Below, piece after piece: positions 1 to 6,574 of a stretch of 6,860 bases of DNA (position 1 is the stretch's first letter; each line of letters begins with the position of its first letter). The DNA is from Pseudomonadota bacterium. GTDB lineage: Bacteria > Pseudomonadota > Alphaproteobacteria > Rhizobiales > Kaistiaceae. Both the position numbers and the translations under genes were made by a program. The notes beneath the pieces are model-generated. The model was not told the DNA's origin. It saw only the letters and a program-made list of their open reading frames with translations, and did no database searches. The DNA lies in contig JAEWAD010000254.1 in assembly GCA_023391905.1 (NCBI GenBank), forward strand, positions 1-6,860, read 5' to 3'.

Positions 1-600
1 GCGACGGCCCGTCGCGACGCGGAACGTCGACGGGACGCCATCGGCGACGAGGCCGCCCTCGATCTTCCAGGGACCGAGCAGAGACCGGGCATCGACCGCC
101 GCGTTGATGCCGGTGAGCGCGACCGAACGGCCGGTGCGCGCGTCGCGATAGTCGATCGAGCCGTCCTGGATATCGACCCGCTCCAGCGTCACCGCATCGG
201 GATCGAGCGCCTTCGACGCCTCCGAGCGACGCAGCCAGTCCGGCGTGCCCTCTCCATCGACGGTCACTTGCAGGCGCGGCCGCGTGATCGCCATGTCGAC
301 GACCTTGAACGTGCCGGAGATCAGGGGAATGAGCTCGACCCGGACGGCGAAGCGCTCGACCTGCATCATCGGCTGCTCGGGCGTGCCGCCGACCCGCACA
401 TCCGTGAAGACGAGCGACGGCATCGGCAGCAGCGACGCGTCCGCTGTTCCGGCGACGGTCACGGGCTGGCCGAGGATCTTCTCCGCCTCGCGCTCGAAGG
501 TCGAGCGAAACGCGTTCCAGTCGACGAACCAAGGGATCACCAGCGCCGAGACGAGCACGGCGATGATGATGCCCCCGATGATCAGGTACAGCCTGTTCAG
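1..600 (-). CDS. AsmA family protein, N-terminal part (cut by the window edge)
   Basis: The 200 codons read on the minus strand are open throughout and continue past position 1, so the C-terminus is missing. The protein starts LNRLYLIIGGIIIA and has one strong N-terminal membrane segment (about residues 4-24), followed by PWFVDWNAFRSTFEREAEKI and LGQPVTVAGTADASLLP. That order (inner-membrane anchor, W-N-x-[FY]-[KR], then G-x-[PV]-V-x-x-x-G-x-x-x-x-x-L-L-P) is characteristic of AsmA-like proteins. These are large, periplasm-facing, beta-rich proteins tied to outer-membrane assembly or lipid transport. The homologous N-terminus (MNRLY...) falls on a CTG codon at 600-598, with GGAGG five bases upstream. 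No ATG occurs in frame before about residue 61, and an in-frame GTG near residue 15 would destroy the anchor, so CTG is the preferred start. It lies 42 bp downstream of the FAD oxidase and is probably in the same transcript. The link to lipid or envelope homeostasis is family knowledge only. Confidence 0.8.
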   Translation of the reverse strand, partial: MNRLYLIIGGIIIAVLVSALVIPWFVDWNAFRSTFEREAEKILGQPVTVAGTADASLLPMPSLVFTDVRVGGTPEQPMMQVERFAVRVELIPLISGTFKVVDMAITRPRLQVTVDGEGTPDWLRRSEASKALDPDAVTLERVDIQDGSIDYRDARTGRSVALTGINAAVDARSLLGPWKIEGGLVADGVPSTFRVATGRR

Positions 601-605
601 ATCAG

Positions 606-610
606 CCTCC
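606..610 (-). promoter_or_regulatory. Shine-Dalgarno supporting a CTG start of the AsmA gene
   Basis: GGAGG reads on the minus strand and ends five bases before the CTG at 600-598. No ATG or GTG lies at a comparable distance in the AsmA frame, so this site selects CTG as initiator. The frame is closed upstream by the TGA that ends the FAD oxidase (645-643), leaving no room for a longer ATG-started protein. Confidence 0.5.
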
Positions 611-642
611 GCCTTGCCGGCCCGCGTCCCGTCCCGGCCGCA

Positions 643-2064
643 TCAAACCTCCGGAAAGACCTTGCCGGGATTCAGGATCCCGAGCGGATCGAGCGTCGCC
701 TTGATCATGCGCATGACGTCGAGGCCGTGGCCATGCTCCTTGATCAGATATTTGCGCTTGCCCTGGCCGACGCCGTGCTCGCCGGTGCAGGTGCCGTCCA
801 TGCCGATGGCGCGCTCGTTCATGCGGCTGATCACGGCCTCGGCCTTGGCGACCTCTTCCGGATTGCCGGTGTCGACAAGGAGCTGGGTGTGGAAATTGCC
901 GTCGCCGACATGGCCGACGACGGGGCCGATCAGCCCGCTCGCCGCGATGTCGGCGCTGGTCTCCGTAACGCATTCCGCCAGCCGCGAAATCGGCACGCAG
1001 ACGTCGGTCGAGACGCTCTGGATGCCGGGGCCGACGCGCAGGCCCTTCACGGCGAAATAGGAATCGTGACGCGCCTGCCAGAGCTTGGTGCGATCCTCCG
1101 GACGGGTCGCCGAGGCGAACTCGCCGCCGCCGAATTCCTGGGCGATCGCCGCGAACTGCTCCGCCTGCTCGGCCACCGAGGCCGGCGAGCCGTGGAACTC
1201 GAGGAAGAGATGCGGCGTCTCGGGCAGGCCGAGCTTGGCGAATTCGTTGGTGGCGCGGATCATCATCGCGTCGCCGAGCTCGATGCGGGCGATCGGAATG
1301 CCGCTCTGGATGGTCAGGATCGCCGCGTTGCAGGCGTCCTCTACCGTCGCGAACGAGCAGACGCCGGCGGCCACCGCCTCCGGCAGGCCATGCAGGCGCA
1401 CGGTCACCTCGGTGATCACGCCGAGCGTGCCTTCCGAACCGACCAGCAGCCGGGTCAGGTCGTAGCCGGCCGAGCTCTTCTTGGCGCGGCTGCCGGTGCG
1501 CACGATCGAGCCATCGGCCATCACGGCGGTCAGGCGGACGACGTTCTCGCGCATCGTGCCGTAGCGCACGGCGTTGGTGCCCGAGGCGCGGGTGGCGGCC
1601 ATGCCGCCCAGGCTGGCGTCGGCGCCGGGGTCGATCGGGAAGAACAGGCCCTGGTCGCGGATGTAGTTGTTGAGCTGGATGCGGGTGACGCCGGCCTCGA
1701 CGGTGACGTCGAGGTCCTCGGCATGCACGGCGATGATCTTGTTCATCTGCGACAGGTCGATGCAGATGCCGCCGGCCGGCGCGTTGACGTGGCCTTCCAG
1801 CGACGTGCCGGTGCCGAACGGGATCACCGCCACGCGATGCGCGGCGCAGATCTTGACGATCTCGGAGACTTCCTCGGTCGACTGCGCGAACACGACGGCG
1901 TCGGCCGGCTGGTTCGGCAGCCAGGTCGTGGTGTTGGCATGCTGGCGGCGAATCTCGGCACCCTGGGTGAACCGATCGCCGAACCGCGCCCGCAGCAGAT
2001 CGAGCGCTGCTGCCAAGGCTCCTTCGTCACGCGCATCCTCGCTGCGCAGCGCCGAAACTGTCAT
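643..2064 (-). CDS. FAD-binding D-lactate / D-2-hydroxyacid dehydrogenase (LDHD/GlcD type)
   Basis: The 473-residue protein is a VAO/PCMH-fold flavoenzyme that oxidises a D-2-hydroxyacid to the 2-oxoacid, passing electrons to a cytochrome or quinone. The FAD_binding_4 domain covers about residues 50-190, with the pyrophosphate-binding stretch IPFGTGTSLEGH (81-92) and PGADASLGGMAATRASGTNA (146-165), and is followed by LLVGSEGTLGVITE (206-219). The FAD-oxidase C-terminal domain covers about 227-470, with STDVCVPISRL (352-362), the metal-site motif GHVGDGNFH (384-392) and CTGEHGVG (426-433). Wording across the protein resembles mitochondrial/alphaproteobacterial LDHD more than the GlcD subunit of glycolate oxidase, and no GlcE/GlcF partners are adjacent, so D-lactate dehydrogenase (cytochrome) is the best guess; glycolate or D-2-hydroxyglutarate remain possible substrates. 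The ATG at 2064 is chosen because GGAGG lies nine bases upstream. The reading frame stays open to 2304, but that part is Arg/Pro-rich and not protein-like. Confidence 0.9.
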   Translation of the reverse strand: MTVSALRSEDARDEGALAAALDLLRARFGDRFTQGAEIRRQHANTTTWLPNQPADAVVFAQSTEEVSEIVKICAAHRVAVIPFGTGTSLEGHVNAPAGGICIDLSQMNKIIAVHAEDLDVTVEAGVTRIQLNNYIRDQGLFFPIDPGADASLGGMAATRASGTNAVRYGTMRENVVRLTAVMADGSIVRTGSRAKKSSAGYDLTRLLVGSEGTLGVITEVTVRLHGLPEAVAAGVCSFATVEDACNAAILTIQSGIPIARIELGDAMMIRATNEFAKLGLPETPHLFLEFHGSPASVAEQAEQFAAIAQEFGGGEFASATRPEDRTKLWQARHDSYFAVKGLRVGPGIQSVSTDVCVPISRLAECVTETSADIAASGLIGPVVGHVGDGNFHTQLLVDTGNPEEVAKAEAVISRMNERAIGMDGTCTGEHGVGQGKRKYLIKEHGHGLDVMRMIKATLDPLGILNPGKVFPEV

Positions 2065-2073
2065 CCTGAAATG

Positions 2074-2078
2074 CCTCC
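2074..2078 (-). promoter_or_regulatory. Shine-Dalgarno that fixes the start of the FAD dehydrogenase
   Basis: GGAGG on the minus strand lies nine bases before ATG 2064-2062. The frame is open 80 codons further upstream, so this site is the main reason for choosing the shorter 473-residue product. Confidence 0.6.
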
Positions 2079-2090
2079 ACACGAACTCAT

Positions 2091-2111
2091 GGCCAGCCGG
2101 CCGTTCTGGCC
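2091..2111 (-). promoter_or_regulatory. Dyad at the predicted transcription start of the FAD dehydrogenase (operator-like)
   Basis: On the minus strand GGCCAG, nine bases, CTGGCC forms a perfect 6-bp inverted repeat. It begins about three bases downstream of the proposed -10 element and ends 12 bp before the GGAGG, where a repressor operator would sit. The nine-base centre also contains CCGGCC, so GC-rich chance symmetry is a real alternative. No regulator gene is visible nearby. Confidence 0.25.
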
Positions 2112-2113
2112 GC

Positions 2114-2142
2114 AACCTAGCAAAACCATGCTGCCGCGCCAA
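2114..2142 (-). promoter_or_regulatory. Candidate housekeeping promoter for the FAD dehydrogenase
   Basis: On the minus strand TTGGCG (2142-2137) is followed after a 17-bp spacer by TAGGTT (2119-2114), an acceptable alphaproteobacterial sigma-70 pair. It lies in the 172-bp gap between the reductase stop and the dehydrogenase start, giving a predicted 5' leader of roughly 40 bases. The -10 is imperfect and nothing but sequence supports it. Confidence 0.3.
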
Positions 2143-2236
2143 AGACTTCCTGAGATATATGCCCGGCCGTGACGATGCGTCCGCAGGGGTGGAACGCGGC
2201 GATCGGACGATCCCGAAGCTGCGCGTGGCCCGCCGG

Positions 2237-3220
2237 TCAGGCCGGTCCGCTAAAAGCGATCTTGCCCGTCCGGCCCGGCCGCGCGCTGGCCGCCGCGGCG
2301 GCACCGGGATCGCTGAGGTCGAAGCGTTCGTCCAGCCCGAGCTTCAGCTGCCCGGAGGCCGCCATCCGGATCAGCTCGCCGATCAGCCGGCCGATTTCGG
2401 CGCGGTCCGTCTCGGCCGAGCGGCGCGCGCCCCAGAAGCCCTTCACCGTGATGCCGCGGAAGATCAGGTCGCCCGAGCCGATCACCAGCGGCTCGTTCGA
2501 CATGGCGCCGAACGACATCAGCACGCCGTCCTTGGCGAGGAGGCCGGCGAGCTTGCCGCCATCCTTGCCGCCCACGGAATCGACGGCCCGCACGATCGGC
2601 GCGTCGCCGACCAGCGCCCGCACGCGATCCTCCCAGCCCGGCTGCTCGGTCGAGACGGCATTCTCGATCCCGAGCGCAGCGAGCTCCTGCCGGCCAGCAT
2701 CGCGCCGGACCAGGCTGACGACGTGGATGCCGCGCGCCTTCGCCAGCATGGCGACGATCTTGCCGACCGCGCCGTTCGCCGCGTTCTGGATCATCCATTG
2801 CCCCGGCTCGATCGCGAGATCCTCCAGCAGCATCAGCGAGCTCAACGGCATGGCGATGAGCTGGCATCCTGTCTCGTCGTCGACCGCATCCGGCAAGGGC
2901 ACGGCGCGGGCCGCCGGTGCCAGGAAATAGTCGCCCCACGCACCGCTGACGCCGGTCACGACGACGCGCTGGCCGATGGCCGGTGCCGTCACGCCTTCGC
3001 CCTGCGCATCGACCACGCCGAGCGCCTCGCTGCCGCCGACGGCCGGCAGCACCGGCCTGTGGCCGTAGGTGCCGCGGATGGTCCAGAGATCATGATTGTG
3101 GATCGGCGACAGCACCATGCGGACCCGGATCTCGCCGGGACCGGGCTCCGGCTTCGGCCGCTCCGCCGATACCAGGACCTCGGCCGGATCGCCGAACCGC
3201 TCGAACAGGGCAACGCGCAT
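2237..3220 (-). CDS. Zinc-independent MDR-family oxidoreductase, MECR/ETR (2-enoyl thioester reductase)-like
   Basis: The 327-residue protein has the medium-chain dehydrogenase/reductase layout: an N-terminal GroES-like catalytic domain (about 1-115) and an NAD(P)-binding Rossmann domain (about 116-260). Databases would probably call it a zinc-binding dehydrogenase, but the catalytic Cys is replaced (SPIHNHDLW, 38-46), the four-Cys structural zinc loop is absent, and the only cysteine is residue 119. Features shared with mitochondrial trans-2-enoyl-CoA/ACP reductases are RGTYGHRP with a Tyr (52) at the catalytic Tyr position, VGGSEALGVV (61-70), the nucleotide loop IQNAANGAVG (144-153) in place of GxGxxG, and AVDSVGG followed by LIFRGITVKGFW (252-263). 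The inferred activity is NADPH-dependent reduction of an enoyl thioester or another activated double bond. ATG 3220 is chosen for the adjacent GGAGG; the frame stays open upstream to 3331 but does not look coding. Confidence 0.8.
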   Translation of the reverse strand: MRVALFERFGDPAEVLVSAERPKPEPGPGEIRVRMVLSPIHNHDLWTIRGTYGHRPVLPAVGGSEALGVVDAQGEGVTAPAIGQRVVVTGVSGAWGDYFLAPAARAVPLPDAVDDETGCQLIAMPLSSLMLLEDLAIEPGQWMIQNAANGAVGKIVAMLAKARGIHVVSLVRRDAGRQELAALGIENAVSTEQPGWEDRVRALVGDAPIVRAVDSVGGKDGGKLAGLLAKDGVLMSFGAMSNEPLVIGSGDLIFRGITVKGFWGARRSAETDRAEIGRLIGELIRMAASGQLKLGLDERFDLSDPGAAAAASARPGRTGKIAFSGPA

Positions 3221-3225
3221 GGGGG

Positions 3226-3230
3226 CCTCC
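3226..3230 (-). promoter_or_regulatory. Shine-Dalgarno of the MDR reductase
   Basis: AAAAGGAGG on the minus strand ends five bases before ATG 3220-3218. It decides between this start and an in-frame ATG 37 codons upstream at 3331, which has no comparable site. Confidence 0.65.
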
Positions 3231-3244
3231 TTTTCGTTCGCCCT

Positions 3245-3273
3245 GAGGTAGGTCGGCGAGACGCTTGTGCCAA
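3245..3273 (-). promoter_or_regulatory. Candidate promoter of the MDR reductase
   Basis: On the minus strand TTGGCA (3273-3268) and TACCTC (3250-3245) are separated by 17 bp, which would give a leader of only about 18 bases ending in the GGAGG. The -35 is good and the -10 poor. The same TTGGC-type -35 with a 17-bp spacer is proposed for the downstream dehydrogenase. Confidence 0.3.
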
Positions 3274-3344
3274 GCGCGGGCGGGCTCACCCGGCTTCGAC
3301 GGGCATGGTCATTTCCGCTGGAAGCTGGCATGGAGAGCCATCAC

Positions 3345-3359
3345 GGTCCATATTTGTTC
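3345..3359 (+). promoter_or_regulatory. Degenerate LexA (SOS) box upstream of uvrD
   Basis: GGTC, seven bases (CATATTT), GTTC matches the alphaproteobacterial LexA recognition pattern GTTC-N7-GTTC at seven of eight fixed positions, and the second half has the common TTTGTTCTC surroundings. It ends 31 bp before the uvrD start codon. Regulation of uvrD by LexA is known in Escherichia coli; here it is inferred, and the first half-site has one mismatch. Confidence 0.3.
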
Positions 3360-3390
3360 TCATGTCCCAGCCTCTCGAATCGACTGCCCC

Positions 3391-5742
3391 ATGACCGCTC
3401 CCTTCGACAGCTCCGCCCCTGCCCCGCGCCCCGGCGGCATCGCAGCGCGCGCGCTCGGCCGGGCGGCTGCCCCCGACTATGTCGCCCGCCTCAACCCCGA
3501 GCAGCGCCAGGCGGTCGAGACAACGGAAGGGCCGGTTCTGGTGCTCGCCGGCGCCGGCACCGGCAAGACGCGCGTGCTCACCACCCGCATCGCCCACCTG
3601 CTCGCGACCCAGAAGGCCTATCCGAGCCAGATCCTCGCCGTCACCTTCACCAACAAGGCGGCGCGCGAGATGCGCCACCGCATCGGCGAGCTGATCGGCC
3701 CCTCGGTCGAGGGCATGAACTGGCTCGGCACCTTCCACTCGATCGGCGTCAAGATCCTTCGCCGCCATGCCGAGCTGGTCGGCCTGCGCTCGGATTTCAC
3801 CATCCTCGACACCGACGACCAGATCCGCCTGATGAAGCAGGTGATCCAGGCCGAGAACATCGACGAGAAGCGCTGGCCGGCGCGGCAGCTCGCCAACCTG
3901 ATCGATAGCTGGAAGAACCGCGGCCTGACGCCGGACGACGTGCCGCCGGGCGATGGCGGCTCGTTCGCGGATGGGCGCGGCATCAAGCTCTACCGAGCCT
4001 ACCAGGCGCGGCTGAAGACGCTGAACGCCTGCGACTTCGGTGATCTGCTCTTGGAAAACCTGCGCCTGTTCCGCGAGCATCCCGACGTGCTCCGGGACTA
4101 TCACCAGCGCTTCCACTACATGCTGGTCGACGAGTACCAGGACACCAACGTCGCGCAATATCTCTGGCTGCGCCTGCTGGCGCAGGGCCGCAAGAACATC
4201 TGCTGCGTCGGCGACGACGACCAGTCGATCTATGGCTGGCGCGGCGCCGAGGTCGACAACATCCTCCGCTTCGAGAAGGATTTTCCGGGCGCCGTCGTCA
4301 TCAAGCTCGAGCGCAACTACCGCTCGACCTCGCATATCCTCGGCGCCGCCTCGCACCTGATCACCCACAATGAGGGCAGGCTCGGCAAGACGCTGTTCAC
4401 CGACGCGACCGACCCCGATGCCGCGCGGGTCCGCGTCGCCTCGTCCTGGGATTCGGAAGAAGAGGCCCGCGCCATCGGCGAGGAGATCGAGGCGCTGCAG
4501 CGCAAGGGCCACAAGCTGAACGACATGGCGATCCTGGTGCGCGCCTCGTTCCAGATGCGCTCCTTCGAAGAGCGCTTCGTCACCATCGGCCTCAACTACC
4601 GCGTCATCGGCGGCCCGCGCTTCTACGAGCGGCAGGAAATCCGCGACGCGCTCGCCTATCTGCGCGTCGTCGCGCAGCCGGCCGCCGACCTCGCCTTCGA
4701 GCGCATCGTCAACGTGCCGAAGCGCAGCATCGGCGAGACGACCGTCCGCCTGCTGCACGACCATGCGCGGGCCCGCAACATTCCGATCATCCAGGCAACC
4801 GACGAGCTGCTCCAGACCGAGGAGATCAAATCGTCGAAAACGCGCACCGCGCTGCGCGACCTTCTCGCCTCCTTCGCGCGCTGGCGCTCGCGCGTCGACG
4901 AGATGAAGCATGGCGAGCTGGCCGAGATGATCCTGGAGGAGAGCGGCTACACCGACATGTGGCAGCAGGACCGCTCGGCCGACGCGCCGGGCCGGCTCGA
5001 AAACCTGAAGGAACTGATCCGCTCGATGGAGGCGTTCGAGTCGCTCGGCGGCTTCCTCGAGCACATCGCCCTCGTCATGGACACGGACAACGCCGAGAAC
5101 CAGGACGCCGTCTCGATCATGACGCTGCACTCGGCCAAGGGCCTCGAATTCGAGACCGTGTTCCTGCCCGGCTGGGAGGAAGGCCTGTTCCCGCACCAGC
5201 GCGCGCTTGACGAGAGCGGCCGCGCCGGGCTCGAGGAGGAACGCCGCCTCGCCTATGTCGGCATCACGCGGGCCAAGCAGCGCGCCATGATCTGGTTCGC
5301 CTCGAACCGCCGCATCCACGGCCTCTGGCAATCGAACGTGCCGTCGCGCTTCCTCGACGAGCTGCCGGAGAAGCATGTCGAGGTGATCGAGCAGACGTCG
5401 AACTATGGCGGCTACAATGTCGGCGGCTACGGCAATTACGGCGCCAGCCGCTTCGACCGCGCCGACAGTTTCAACAACACCTATTCGACCCCCGGCTGGC
5501 AGCGCGCCCAGGCGAACAAGGCTTCCGCCCAGGCGCACGCCCGCTCGGCGCCGCGCCAGATCGAGGGCGAACTCGTCGCGAAATCAACCGGTTCGGGCTC
5601 GAAGTACAAGCTCGGCGAGAGGGTCTTCCATCAGAAGTTCGGCTATGGCGCGATCGTCGAGATCGAGGGCAACAAGCTCACCGTCGCCTTCGAAAAGGCC
5701 GGCACCAAGAAGGTGGTCGACAGCTTCGTGACCAAGCACTAG
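3391..5742 (+). CDS. uvrD: ATP-dependent 3'-5' DNA helicase UvrD/PcrA (superfamily 1A)
   Basis: The 783-residue protein carries the SF1A helicase motifs in order: Q motif LNPEQRQAV (34-42), Walker A AGAGTGKT (53-60), Ia TFTNKAAREM (85-94), Ib GTFHS (113-117), II VDEYQD (246-251), III GDDDQSIYGWRGA (274-286), IV LERNYRS (306-312), V TLHSAKGLEFE (578-588) and VI YVGITRAKQR (622-631). UvrD unwinds DNA in nucleotide-excision and mismatch repair and dislodges RecA or stalled RNA polymerase. The C-terminal GERVFHQKFGYGAIVEIEG segment (742-760) to about 780 fits the UvrD/PcrA Tudor-like domain known to contact RNA polymerase. Between core and Tudor domain lies a flexible Gly/Tyr/Asn-rich linker (about 671-705). 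The start at 3391 is the only in-frame ATG near the conserved N-terminus (the frame is open to 3265), but it lacks a clear Shine-Dalgarno. The gene is monocistronic and converges on the DUF6065-like gene with a 15-bp gap. Confidence 0.95.
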   Translation: MTAPFDSSAPAPRPGGIAARALGRAAAPDYVARLNPEQRQAVETTEGPVLVLAGAGTGKTRVLTTRIAHLLATQKAYPSQILAVTFTNKAAREMRHRIGELIGPSVEGMNWLGTFHSIGVKILRRHAELVGLRSDFTILDTDDQIRLMKQVIQAENIDEKRWPARQLANLIDSWKNRGLTPDDVPPGDGGSFADGRGIKLYRAYQARLKTLNACDFGDLLLENLRLFREHPDVLRDYHQRFHYMLVDEYQDTNVAQYLWLRLLAQGRKNICCVGDDDQSIYGWRGAEVDNILRFEKDFPGAVVIKLERNYRSTSHILGAASHLITHNEGRLGKTLFTDATDPDAARVRVASSWDSEEEARAIGEEIEALQRKGHKLNDMAILVRASFQMRSFEERFVTIGLNYRVIGGPRFYERQEIRDALAYLRVVAQPAADLAFERIVNVPKRSIGETTVRLLHDHARARNIPIIQATDELLQTEEIKSSKTRTALRDLLASFARWRSRVDEMKHGELAEMILEESGYTDMWQQDRSADAPGRLENLKELIRSMEAFESLGGFLEHIALVMDTDNAENQDAVSIMTLHSAKGLEFETVFLPGWEEGLFPHQRALDESGRAGLEEERRLAYVGITRAKQRAMIWFASNRRIHGLWQSNVPSRFLDELPEKHVEVIEQTSNYGGYNVGGYGNYGASRFDRADSFNNTYSTPGWQRAQANKASAQAHARSAPRQIEGELVAKSTGSGSKYKLGERVFHQKFGYGAIVEIEGNKLTVAFEKAGTKKVVDSFVTKH

Positions 5743-5757
5743 GCGCCGCAGGCGGCC

Positions 5758-6522
5758 CTATTCGCCGGAGCCCGTTTCTTCACCCGACCGCACGAAGCGG
5801 AAGGGCTTGAGGCTGGTCTTGACGCGATGGGATGTCGGCGCGCTGACGGCGCGCGGCGTGACGCCGCGCAGATAGTGCTTCTGCCATTTCTGGGTCCGCG
5901 CCTCGGAATCGGGCTGCTTCAGATCGGCATTGAATTGCTGGCGCCGCGCGTGCCATTCCGTGTATTCGGCCGCAAGCTCGGGATTGGCCGCGATGGGCTG
6001 GATCGTCGGCGCAACGGCTTCCAGCGATCCGCGCCGGACCGGGAAGATGTGACAGAAGGGCTCGCCCTTCCGGAAGCGGACGGCCGTCTTCGCCCGAGTG
6101 AACTTCCAGTTCATGGTGAAGCCGAACGGGCCCCAGTCGCTCTCGACGATCCCGGTCAGCGGTGCGATCGCGTCCTTCGGCTGGTTGATCGGCCCCTGCA
6201 CGACCAGGTCCGTGCCGGGATCGGTACGAAACAAGGCTGGCACGTCGAAGGTCAGGATGCCCTCGCCGAAATGGCTCCGCGCCGGCGCGACGGTCTCCGG
6301 ATCCTCGAGCACCACAACGCCGTCGAGGTCCGGGCCGCCATTCCAGATCGCCGTGAAGCCGACCGGCGACAGCAGTTCCCAGCCGAAACCGTTGGCGACG
6401 ACCAGCGGTATGCAGCGATAGGGCGCCCGCTGCGCCGCCGCGTCCATCCAGTCACGACGAGACGAAGCCGGCCTGATTTCAAGCCGGCTCTCGTCCCCTA
6501 GAAAATAGCAGTTCAGTTCCAC
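5758..6522 (-). CDS. DUF6065-like protein of unknown function
   Basis: The predicted 254-residue protein matches what I recall of the DUF6065 family: RRDWMDAAAQRAPYRCIPL (22-40), NGFGWELLSP (44-53), AIWNGGPDLDG (58-68), SHFGEGILTFDVPALFRT (83-100), GPINQPKDAIAPLTGIVESD (110-129), FGFTMNWKFTR (133-143), RKGEPFCHIFPV (151-162) and a terminal WQKHYLRG (213-220). No signal peptide or membrane segment is seen, so it is probably cytosolic. No catalytic activity is established; the conserved His, Asp, Glu, Trp and Cys residues would suit an enzyme, but that is speculation. GTG 6522 is chosen because the translation then begins VELNCY, like family members; the frame is open to 6612, but that extension is Arg-rich and overlaps the peptide gene. 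The Shine-Dalgarno is weak, so translation may depend on coupling to the peptide gene 52 bp upstream. Confidence 0.75.
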   Translation of the reverse strand: MELNCYFLGDESRLEIRPASSRRDWMDAAAQRAPYRCIPLVVANGFGWELLSPVGFTAIWNGGPDLDGVVVLEDPETVAPARSHFGEGILTFDVPALFRTDPGTDLVVQGPINQPKDAIAPLTGIVESDWGPFGFTMNWKFTRAKTAVRFRKGEPFCHIFPVRRGSLEAVAPTIQPIAANPELAAEYTEWHARRQQFNADLKQPDSEARTQKWQKHYLRGVTPRAVSAPTSHRVKTSLKPFRFVRSGEETGSGE

Positions 6523-6574
6523 CGTGCTTCGACACCCGGCAAAAGGCCCATGCGGATGTCCGCGGCGACAGCGA

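Noticed and set aside
268..2172. A 634-codon plus-strand open frame antisense to the FAD dehydrogenase and AsmA genes
   Set aside because: Its translation is His/Arg/Asp/Ala-rich without any domain, as expected for the complement of a GC-rich gene; the minus strand codes for clear families over the same span.
2065..2304. N-terminal extension of the FAD dehydrogenase by 80 residues
   Set aside because: The segment is Arg/Pro-rich, overlaps the end of the reductase gene and has no ribosome-binding site, while ATG 2064 has GGAGG at nine bases.
3286..5538. A 750-codon minus-strand open frame opposite uvrD
   Set aside because: It lies wholly opposite a gene with all SF1 helicase motifs and has the Val/Leu/Asp/Arg/Ala-biased composition of GC-rich shadow frames.
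5743..5757. Possible bidirectional terminator between uvrD and the DUF6065-like gene
   Set aside because: Only a 4-bp GCCG/CGGC stem can form and there is no T-run on either side.
6552..6563. Short dyad GCGGA-TG-TCCGC between the peptide and DUF6065-like genes
   Set aside because: A usable hairpin would have only four base pairs and no T-run; such symmetry is common by chance at this GC content.
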